Below are positions 1-4,863 of a stretch of DNA of 6,180 nt, one piece after another (position 1 is the first letter of the stretch; the number at the start of each line of letters is the position of its first letter). The translations under genes and the position numbers were made by a program. The DNA is from Chloroflexota bacterium (GTDB lineage: Bacteria > Chloroflexota > Anaerolineae > 4572-78), in contig JAJRSQ010000203.1 of NCBI GenBank assembly GCA_024278725.1, forward strand, positions 1 to 6,180, read 5' to 3'. The notes beneath the pieces were generated by a model, which ran no database searches, was not told where the DNA came from, and saw only the letters and a program-made list of their open reading frames with translations.

Positions 1-305
1 ATTTTGAAGTTGCGTTCGCCCGTCCCCGGGGCGCTGAGCATGGGCATGCTCGCCCCGCCCCCCGCTTGCCCGGAGTTGACCACAATCACCGGCGGATATT
101 GCCCCACCTGCTGCTGGTAACGGGTCTGTTGCACTTCGTTGCGCCGCAGGGTCACCAGCAGGATGACGGTGGTGGGGATGGTTGCCACCAGCCCGAAAAC
201 CACGCCGATGATGACCGCCATCGCGTCGGCGCTCATCCGCAGGGCGATGGTGATACCCGCGCCCACGGCAAACAGCCCTAGAAAGATAAAGATTCCTCGT
301 TTCAT
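1..305 (-). CDS. small two-helix membrane protein, C-terminus cut by window edge
   Basis: An open frame begins with ATG at 305-303 and stays open to the left edge, giving 101 residues with the C-terminus missing. I do not recognise the family. It starts MKRGIFIFLGLF. Two hydrophobic segments (about residues 4-22 and 29-52) are joined by a short polar turn (RMSADAM). They are followed by a basic, Gln-rich stretch (about 53-68, beginning RRNEVQQ), a hydrophobic patch containing PPVIVV and a Gly/Ser/Pro-rich tail. The positive-inside rule suggests that both ends face the cytoplasm. The start is well supported: a Shine-Dalgarno GAGGTGA sits three bases upstream of ATG and overlaps the stop codon of the preceding FtsK-like gene. 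Only 8 bp separate the two genes, which implies one transcript and probable translational coupling. The pair would therefore share the LexA-type control upstream. A role as membrane partner of the ATPase is inference only. Confidence 0.72.
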   Translation of the reverse strand, partial: MKRGIFIFLGLFAVGAGITIALRMSADAMAVIIGVVFGLVATIPTTVILLVTLRRNEVQQTRYQQQVGQYPPVIVVNSGQAGGGASMPMLSAPGTGERNFK

Positions 306-313
306 TTGTCACC

Positions 314-1489
314 TCATTTAATCAACTTCAGTTGTGTGCCGAACAGCCGTTTGAGGGGATGGACTTTCTTTCGTCCCCCCGCCGTGCCGGTGGCTGCCAG
401 CGCGACCGGGCTTTCATCCGCCAGCCAGCGCCGCGTATGCCGTTCGACCCCCTGCATACGCGCCACCACCTGCCGCACGTCCAACGGGCTGATGTACGCG
501 GCTTGGAATCGCCGCACCCGCCCCTTCGCCACCAGCAGAAAATCGCCCCGCCCCATCAACTTCTCCGCCCCCGTGCCGGCAATCCCCGCCGCCACTTTCG
601 CGTCATCCGGGCTGGCGACACTCCCCACCAACCGCACCGGAAAATTGCTTTTGGTCAAACTGCCGATGGATGCCGCCAGCGGTTTCTGGGTGCAGGCGAC
701 AATGTGAATGCCCGCGCTCCGCCCCCGTTGGGTCAGCCGGGTCAGCAGGCGGCTCATGGCGTTGCCCCCCTGCTCCATCAAATCCGCCACCTCATCAATG
801 AAGACCACCACCCGCGGCTCGCTGATGCCGTCCCGGTCGCGGCGCACCATTTCATCCACCAAATCGCCCAGCAGAAAGATGGCTTGATGCACATCGCTGA
901 CCACGGGGCGCAGCAGGTGCGGCAGCGCTCCCAGCGGGCTGAAGCCGCCCCCTTTGGGGTCAATCAGTACCAGTTGCACATCGCCCAGCCGGTTGTGCAT
1001 TGCCAGGCTGAGCGCCATACTCTGCGCCAGCGCGGTTTTGCCCGAGCCGGTCGTGCCCGCCACCAGCACGTGCGCCACTTCCGGCGAGGGGAGACGCAGC
1101 AGCAGCGGCGTGCCGCCGTCATCCAGCCCCAGCACCGCCGATTGTTTGGGAATGTCGGGCAATTGGCGCAGCAGGGCGAGCAGGCGCACGGGACGGGCGT
1201 CGGCGCGGGGAACTTCGATGTGGACAGCCGGACCGCGCCGGCTCACCCGCACTGCCCCCGCGCCCAGCCGCAGCGCCAGTTCTTCGGAGAGTTTGGTGAT
1301 GGTGGAGATTTTGCTCCCCAGAGCAGGGGTCACTTCGTAGCGCACCCAGCGCGGCGTCACCGTGCCGCCCGTCACCTTCCCCGGCGCTCGATGCGTCTGC
1401 AATACCATCTCAATTTGATCCGCTTGAAAATTGAGGATTTGTTTCATCGCTGCACTGCTAAAACTTTCCGGTGACTTTTCCCGTTGCAT
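314..1489 (-). CDS. soluble FtsK/SpoIIIE-type DNA translocase ATPase
   Basis: A 391-residue protein with the alpha and beta parts of an FtsK motor. Residues about 25-115 resemble the FtsK alpha domain (VRYEVTPALGSKI, then a segment ending IEVPR). The RecA-like beta domain follows, with Walker A GTTGSGKT at 145-152, LVLIDPKG at 173-180, Walker B VVVFIDEVADL at 227-237 (Asp232, Glu233), the RGRSAGIHIVACTQKP stretch at 255-270 and GAEKLMGRGDFLLV near 307-320. These match the motor that pumps double-stranded DNA with ATP. Housekeeping FtsK has an N-terminal membrane domain and a C-terminal winged-helix gamma domain; I see neither. The protein ends in a basic tail (RKKVHPLKRLFG at 373-384). The first ATG (1489) has only a weak GTGAG upstream; Met15 (1447) is possible but its nearest GGAAAG is too distant. 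The gene is preceded by a consensus promoter with two LexA-type boxes. It is noticeably richer in GC than lexA or the phosphoesterase. Its substrate and role are unknown; SOS-linked chromosome handling or element transfer are possibilities. Confidence 0.9.
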   Translation of the reverse strand: MQREKSPESFSSAAMKQILNFQADQIEMVLQTHRAPGKVTGGTVTPRWVRYEVTPALGSKISTITKLSEELALRLGAGAVRVSRRGPAVHIEVPRADARPVRLLALLRQLPDIPKQSAVLGLDDGGTPLLLRLPSPEVAHVLVAGTTGSGKTALAQSMALSLAMHNRLGDVQLVLIDPKGGGFSPLGALPHLLRPVVSDVHQAIFLLGDLVDEMVRRDRDGISEPRVVVFIDEVADLMEQGGNAMSRLLTRLTQRGRSAGIHIVACTQKPLAASIGSLTKSNFPVRLVGSVASPDDAKVAAGIAGTGAEKLMGRGDFLLVAKGRVRRFQAAYISPLDVRQVVARMQGVERHTRRWLADESPVALAATGTAGGRKKVHPLKRLFGTQLKLIK

Positions 1490-1507
1490 GGTCTCACGTA
1501 TTCAATG

Positions 1508-1536
1508 AAAACAAAAAACCAGAACACTCGTTCTGG
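1508..1536 (-). terminator. possible intrinsic terminator overlapping the LexA operator
   Basis: On the minus strand the CCAGAAC/GTTCTGG palindrome forms a 7-bp stem with a GAGT loop and is followed at once by TTTTTTGTTTT (1518-1508). This is the form of a Rho-independent terminator, located 48 bp past the phosphoesterase stop codon, where no other terminator is evident. Transcripts starting near 1534 would lack the outer CC of the stem and form only about 5 bp, so they could escape. The stem is short, so function as a terminator is uncertain. Confidence 0.4.
1519..1536 (-). promoter_or_regulatory. LexA-type operator at the predicted start site of the FtsK-like operon
   Basis: An 18-bp element with perfect 7-bp arms, CCAGAAC and GTTCTGG, around a 4-base centre. 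Its 13-base core on the plus strand, GAACACTCGTTCT, is identical to the core of the lexA promoter box at 3295-3307. It lies just downstream of the -10 hexamer and covers the expected transcription start. Its centre is 28 bp from that of the spacer box. Confidence 0.82.
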
Positions 1537-1541
1537 CTCTT

Positions 1542-1570
1542 ATTATACAAAACACTTGTTCTATTGTCAA
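1542..1570 (-). promoter_or_regulatory. perfect-consensus sigma70-type promoter of the FtsK-like operon
   Basis: Read on the minus strand, TTGACA (1570-1565) and TATAAT (1547-1542) are separated by exactly 17 bases. This is the ideal vegetative promoter with no mismatch. The predicted transcription start is near A1534, giving a leader of about 45 nt before the ATG at 1489. The spacer carries one LexA-type palindrome and a second overlaps the start site, so a strong promoter appears to be held shut by a repressor. Confidence 0.88.
1549..1562 (-). promoter_or_regulatory. LexA-type operator inside the FtsK-like promoter spacer
   Basis: The minus-strand sequence AGAACAAGTGTTTT has arms AGAAC and GTTTT around a 4-base centre, with one mismatch from a perfect palindrome. 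It follows the same pattern as the box in the lexA promoter (AGAACGAGTGTTCG) and lies in almost the same place, 2 bp downstream of -35. Bound repressor would cover both promoter elements. Confidence 0.75.
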
Positions 1571-1583
1571 ACCGAGTTTTGAG

Positions 1584-2435
1584 CTACGCCAGCGAAATCA
1601 GATAGTCATCCACCGCTTGTTCCACCGTCATCTTTCCCGCCATCACCAGCGATTCATAATGTTTCGACCACACGTACAACAGTGAACGCGCACTGCGCAA
1701 CTCGCTGAGCATCACTTGGGTCAAAGGTCCGCCTTCATCCGAGAAGCCCGTTTGGATGAAATCCCGCTCAGCCTGCTGCAAATCATACGCCACCCGTCGA
1801 ATCTCCGCTTCCCAGTGGTCGCCCCGCCATTGAAACCGCCCGTAACTTGCGCGGGTATCGCCATCAAACGGCAACCCCACCGAGCCGACATTCGCAACAA
1901 GCGTGCCATCTATGGTGCGAATCAGCGGGCGATGGGTGTGCCCGACGCAAAATAACGGGGGGGCGGGGGCAATTTGCGTCGCCAAGGTGCGGTCGGAGGT
2001 GGTGGGATAGATGCCGTCGCGATTGCCGCGCATTGAAGCGTGCACCACCCGGACTTCCGAGCCGTCCGGGGCATCAATTGACTGCTGAAACGGCAACGCC
2101 GCCAATGCCGAAATATCGTTCAGCAGCTTCTCACTGGTCCAATATACCGGTCGGAATGCCACATATCGCGTTGTCGGAATTGGATGGCGGGTATCGAGCA
2201 ATTCTTCCGCCAGTGCAATCACATAATCCTCGTGGTTTCCTCCCAATGCCAGCCAGCGATGATCGCCGGTTACTTTCTCCTGCACGGTCTGAAAACACTC
2301 TGCGGGGCGTGGACCCCGGTTCACGATGTCTCCCGCAACCACAATTTTATCCGGTTGCCACGCCTCCATATCTGCCATCACTGCATGAAGGGCGACTAAA
2401 TTGGCATGAATATCTGCGATGACTGCAATTTTCAT
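1584..2435 (-). CDS. calcineurin-like metallophosphoesterase
   Basis: A 283-residue protein carrying the full set of dinuclear-metal phosphoesterase motifs: DIH (Asp8, His10), GDIVNRGP (Asp36), GNHE (Asn67, His68), a lone His132 in VVHAS, and GHTH (His166, His168). The core layout is that of the YfcE/MJ0936-like group of the calcineurin superfamily, which cleaves phosphodiesters or phosphomonoesters with metals such as Mn2+. The substrate cannot be told from sequence. The C-terminal 115 residues or so after GHTH are longer than in minimal YfcE proteins. I chose ATG 2435 because the protein then begins MKIAVIADIH directly at the first beta strand, with GGAG 8 bases upstream; the frame also has a TTG nine codons earlier with no clear role. 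There is no signal peptide, so it is probably cytoplasmic. The gene has its own promoter without an operator and lies between two LexA-controlled units. An SOS role is not supported by the sequence. Confidence 0.88.
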   Translation of the reverse strand: MKIAVIADIHANLVALHAVMADMEAWQPDKIVVAGDIVNRGPRPAECFQTVQEKVTGDHRWLALGGNHEDYVIALAEELLDTRHPIPTTRYVAFRPVYWTSEKLLNDISALAALPFQQSIDAPDGSEVRVVHASMRGNRDGIYPTTSDRTLATQIAPAPPLFCVGHTHRPLIRTIDGTLVANVGSVGLPFDGDTRASYGRFQWRGDHWEAEIRRVAYDLQQAERDFIQTGFSDEGGPLTQVMLSELRSARSLLYVWSKHYESLVMAGKMTVEQAVDDYLISLA

Positions 2436-2482
2436 AAGGAGGTCTCCAACCGGGAATATCAAATATGTTTGAATAATCGGAA

Positions 2483-2511
2483 AGTATAGGATTGCATCCG
2501 ATAGAAGTCAA
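2483..2511 (-). promoter_or_regulatory. promoter of the metallophosphoesterase gene
   Basis: The minus strand reads TTGACT (2511-2506), 17 bases, then TATACT (2488-2483): one mismatch from consensus in each hexamer. The expected start near 2476 leaves a leader of about 40 nt before the ATG at 2435. The -35 is flanked upstream by an AT-rich stretch. No full palindromic box lies in it, so expression is probably constitutive. Confidence 0.7.
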
Positions 2512-2546
2512 ATTAATTTTTTGTGTGTTCCGAATATCTTTTGTTT

Positions 2547-2580
2547 AAAAACAAAAAGGGGTGACAACTCACCCTTTTTT
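2547..2580 (-). terminator. intrinsic terminator of lexA
   Basis: Starting 24 bp after the lexA stop, the minus strand has a stem AAAAAAGGGTGA paired with TCACCCCTTTTT (12 bp, one G-U pair), a GTTG loop, and a continuing T-tract to 2547. The flanking A and T runs make it potentially active in both directions, though I see no plus-strand gene. Confidence 0.85.
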
Positions 2581-2603
2581 GCGCTACGCGGAAAAACGGT
2601 TTT

Positions 2604-3233
2604 TTATTGGATGGTGCGCACCACCGCCACAACTTTTCCCTGAATGCGCACAACTGCCGGATCCACATAAATAGGTTCCATCGTGGAGTTCTCCGGCTGC
2701 AACCGAATGCGATCCCCTTCGTTGTAAAAACGTTTCAGCGTCGTTTCATCTCTGTCGTTGAGCCAGACCGCCACCATTTCGCCATTGTTCGCCGACACGG
2801 CAGGCTTCATAATCACGGTATCGCCGTCATTAATCAGCGCGTCAATCATTGATGTCCCCTTCACCTTCAGGGCAAATACATCGCCGTCGGGAACCAAATC
2901 ACGCGGCACTTCGATGGTATCTTCGGGGGTATACGCGCTGTCCGGGCTGTCAATGGGTTGCCCGGCGGCGATGTGCCCCAACAGCGGCACAGTCACGGTG
3001 TGCAGCGTTGTTCGGGAAGATTGACTGTTTGCCACTCGAATACCTCTGGAGACAGTTTTATCCCGGAAAATCAACCCTTCCCGTTGCAACACGTTCAAAT
3101 TGTAATTCACAACGGAGGTGGATGAAATACCGACGGCTTCACCAATCTCCCGAATGGTTGGGGGATATCCTGAACGCTCGGTAAACATTTTTATAAATTC
3201 TAAAATTCGCGACTGGCGGTCTGATAAGCTCAT
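2604..3233 (-). CDS. lexA: LexA, SOS-response repressor and self-cleaving peptidase
   Basis: A 209-residue protein, slightly longer than E. coli LexA (202). The N-terminal winged helix-turn-helix spans about residues 1-70; TIREIGEAVGISSTSVVNYNL (26-46) holds the helix pair, with the recognition helix near 38-50. The C-terminal S24 peptidase domain has the Ala90-Gly91 cleavage site (GHIAAGQP), the nucleophile Ser128 (VKGTSMIDAL) and the general base Lys167 (TTLKRFY). All residues needed for RecA-stimulated self-cleavage are present. It represses DNA-damage genes until cleavage removes it from DNA. The start at 3233 is fixed by a strong AAAAGGAG five bases upstream and by the normal N-terminus MSLSDRQ. 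The promoter contains a palindrome, so the gene is very probably autoregulated. It is monocistronic, with a nuo terminator upstream and its own terminator downstream. The same operator core precedes the FtsK-like gene in this window. Confidence 0.97.
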   Translation of the reverse strand: MSLSDRQSRILEFIKMFTERSGYPPTIREIGEAVGISSTSVVNYNLNVLQREGLIFRDKTVSRGIRVANSQSSRTTLHTVTVPLLGHIAAGQPIDSPDSAYTPEDTIEVPRDLVPDGDVFALKVKGTSMIDALINDGDTVIMKPAVSANNGEMVAVWLNDRDETTLKRFYNEGDRIRLQPENSTMEPIYVDPAVVRIQGKVVAVVRTIQ

Positions 3234-3238
3234 GACAA

Positions 3239-3246
3239 CTCCTTTT
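3239..3246 (-). promoter_or_regulatory. strong ribosome binding site of lexA
   Basis: AAAAGGAG on the minus strand, followed by five bases (TTGTC) and the ATG at 3233. It decides the lexA start codon. Confidence 0.85.
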
Positions 3247-3284
3247 CAATCGTGTGTTCGCATCCATACAACGCTAGCACATAC

Positions 3285-3314
3285 ATTCTACCACGAACAC
3301 TCGTTCTAAGTCAA
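3285..3314 (-). promoter_or_regulatory. lexA promoter
   Basis: The minus strand reads TTGACT (3314-3309), 18 bases, then TAGAAT (3290-3285), one mismatch from consensus in each hexamer. The expected start is near 3277, about 44 nt before the ATG. The spacer is mostly occupied by the LexA-type palindrome. The -35 lies only 11 bp from the T-tract of the nuo terminator, so the regions are packed closely. Confidence 0.82.
3294..3307 (-). promoter_or_regulatory. LexA-type operator in the lexA promoter
   Basis: The minus strand reads AGAACGAGTGTTCG: 4-bp arms GAAC and GTTC around GAGT, with no match at the outermost bases. It lies between -35 and -10 of lexA, as expected for autoregulation. The GAAC-N4-GTTC form resembles the Bacillus type of SOS box rather than the E. 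coli CTGT-N8-ACAG type. With the two sites at 1519-1562 it gives a local consensus AGAACRAGTGTTYK. Confidence 0.85.
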
Positions 3315-3325
3315 ATTTAAAGTTT

Positions 3326-3358
3326 AAAAATAAAGAGGGTGGGATTTCTCCCACCCTC
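3326..3358 (-). terminator. intrinsic terminator of the nuo operon
   Basis: A perfect 10-bp GC-rich stem on the minus strand, GAGGGTGGGA with TCCCACCCTC, closed by a GAAA (GNRA) tetraloop and followed by TTTATTTTT (3334-3326). It starts 17 bp after the nuoN stop, marking nuoN as the last gene of its operon and isolating lexA. Confidence 0.93.
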
Positions 3359-3375
3359 GTCGTCTCTGTTGCGGA

Positions 3376-4824
3376 TTATCCGAATACCCCTTTGGCGACC
3401 ATATCAACCAGCGAGGCGGGCAAAATTCCGATGAGTACCACCGCCAGCCCCGCCACTGCCAGCGCGATGCGCGTCGCCGGGGTGCTGGGGAGAATTTCGG
3501 GCGCGTCATCGGCGGCGGGCTTCATGTACATTTGCACAATCACGCTCAAGTAGTAGAAGGCGGCAACCCCGCTGTTGATGACCGCCACAACCGCCAGCCA
3601 CGTCAAATCGGCGTTGACGGCGGCGCGGAAAATGTACAGTTTGCCCCAAAATCCTGCCAGTGGCGGAAACCCGGTGAGCGAAAACAGGAACAGCGCCATC
3701 ACCATCGCCAGCCACGGGTTCTTGCGGGCAAGTCCGGCATACTCGGTCAATTTCGTGCCGATGGCTTCCTTCTGCTCCAGAACACCCACAACGGCAAACG
3801 CGCCGATGTTCATGAACGCATAAATCAGCAGATAAAAGAGTACCGACTTGATGCCTTCCGTCGTTGCCGCAGCAACCCCTACCAGAATGTATCCGGCATG
3901 GGCAATGCTGGAATACGCCAGCATCCGCTTGACATCTTTTTGCGCCAATGCCGCCACGTTGCCCAAGGTCATAGTCAGTACCGCCAGCACCGCAATCGCC
4001 AATTGCCAGTCCACGGCAAATGCCGGGAACGACACCATCAGCAGGCGCATCAATGTGGCAAAACCCGCGGCTTTCGCCCCGACCGACATGAAGGTGGTCA
4101 CGGCGGTTGGCGCGCCATGATACACGTCGGGTGTCCACCACTGGAAGGGCACAGCCGCCACTTTAAATGCGAAGCCGACCAACAGCAACCCCAAACCGAG
4201 CATCGCCATGGGAGCAACTGTCCCCGCCGTCAATACCGAACCGATGTCGCTGAAGTTGGTGCTGCCGGTTGCGCCATAGGTGAGCGCCATCCCGTACAAC
4301 AAAAATGCTGAGGCAAACGACCCCATCAGAAAATATTTGATGCCCGCTTCACCCGATGGACGACTGTGGCGGTTCAACGCCGACATAACATACAGCGCGA
4401 TGGACATCGTTTCCAGCCCGATGAACACTACCATCAAATCGGTTGCCATACCCATCGCCATCATTCCGGAAGTGGCGAACAAAAGCAGGGCGTAATATTC
4501 GCCGCGATGCAACCCGACGCGCCCCAGATAGCCCAGCGCCACCAAAATGGATAGCGCGGCGGTGCTGAGAAAAATGATATTGAAGAAGTTGGCATATCCA
4601 TCCAACAGCGAAACATTTTGAAAAGCGGGGTCGAAACCGGCGCCGCCTTGTTGCATGTTGCCGACGATTGCCGCCAATATCACCCCAAACAGGCTCAACC
4701 AACCCAATGATTTTTTGTCGGCGATGAATAAATCGAGCACGACCACCAGTAATCCGGTGCCAACGACAATAAACAACGGCAATAATGCGGCAAAATTCAA
4801 CGCGGGAATTTCAATAGCAGTCAT
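3376..4824 (-). CDS. nuoN: NADH-quinone oxidoreductase subunit N
   Basis: A 482-residue membrane protein, the usual length for NuoN, and one of the three antiporter-like proton-pumping subunits of respiratory complex I. It is hydrophobic throughout, consistent with about 14 helices. The buried charged residues that form the proton path are present: Glu138 in FIGLETMS, Lys221 in GFAFKVAAVPF, Lys251 in SVGAKAAGF and Lys395 in GFWGKLYIF. They correspond to E. coli Glu133, Lys217, Lys247 and Lys395; the 30-residue gap between the first two lysines is the same. Other family marks are WWTPDVYHGAPT (229-240), DVKRMLAYSSIAHAGY (297-312) and LTGFPPLAGF (383-392). The ATG at 4824 lies 39 bp after the nuoM stop, with only a weak GGA upstream. 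It is the last gene before a strong terminator, the common end of a nuoA-N operon. No promoter is seen in the nuoM-nuoN gap. Confidence 0.96.
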   Translation of the reverse strand: MTAIEIPALNFAALLPLFIVVGTGLLVVVLDLFIADKKSLGWLSLFGVILAAIVGNMQQGGAGFDPAFQNVSLLDGYANFFNIIFLSTAALSILVALGYLGRVGLHRGEYYALLLFATSGMMAMGMATDLMVVFIGLETMSIALYVMSALNRHSRPSGEAGIKYFLMGSFASAFLLYGMALTYGATGSTNFSDIGSVLTAGTVAPMAMLGLGLLLVGFAFKVAAVPFQWWTPDVYHGAPTAVTTFMSVGAKAAGFATLMRLLMVSFPAFAVDWQLAIAVLAVLTMTLGNVAALAQKDVKRMLAYSSIAHAGYILVGVAAATTEGIKSVLFYLLIYAFMNIGAFAVVGVLEQKEAIGTKLTEYAGLARKNPWLAMVMALFLFSLTGFPPLAGFWGKLYIFRAAVNADLTWLAVVAVINSGVAAFYYLSVIVQMYMKPAADDAPEILPSTPATRIALAVAGLAVVLIGILPASLVDMVAKGVFG

Positions 4825-4863
4825 AGGTCTGTTCCATCAAAGATTTTTTGATTCCGACAATCA

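Noticed and set aside
332..1474. A 380-residue open frame on the plus strand opposite the FtsK-like gene
   Set aside because: Its product is rich in His, Arg, Gln and Pro without domains, as expected for the antisense of a GC-rich gene. The minus-strand frame has clear Walker motifs and a promoter.
1..1583. Mobile element (actinomycete-type integrative element or prophage) suggested by the FtsK-like ATPase
   Set aside because: No integrase, replication gene, attachment repeat or transposon end is visible in the window; the idea rests on the ATPase and GC content only and needs the sequence to the left.
2432..2445. Plus-strand AAGGAGGT that looks like a ribosome binding site
   Set aside because: No plus-strand gene starts at a proper distance; it is the complement of the phosphoesterase leader.
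2436..2462. Longer phosphoesterase with a TTG start at 2462
   Set aside because: The extra nine residues fall before the first conserved strand, while ATG 2435 gives the normal MKIAVIADIH start with GGAG at a fitting distance.
2521..2530. GAACACACAA on the minus strand upstream of the phosphoesterase -35, resembling half a LexA box
   Set aside because: Only one half-site matches; the other half (AAAA for GTTC) is absent, so I do not call it an operator.
2539..2556. AT-rich inverted repeat TTTTGTTT-AA-AAACAAAA
   Set aside because: It consists of A and T runs that include the T-tract of the lexA terminator; too simple to claim as a separate site.
3532..4311. Plus-strand open frame of 259 residues opposite nuoN
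   Set aside because: Low-complexity His/Arg/Gln-rich antisense product with no recognisable domain; nuoN is certain on the other strand.
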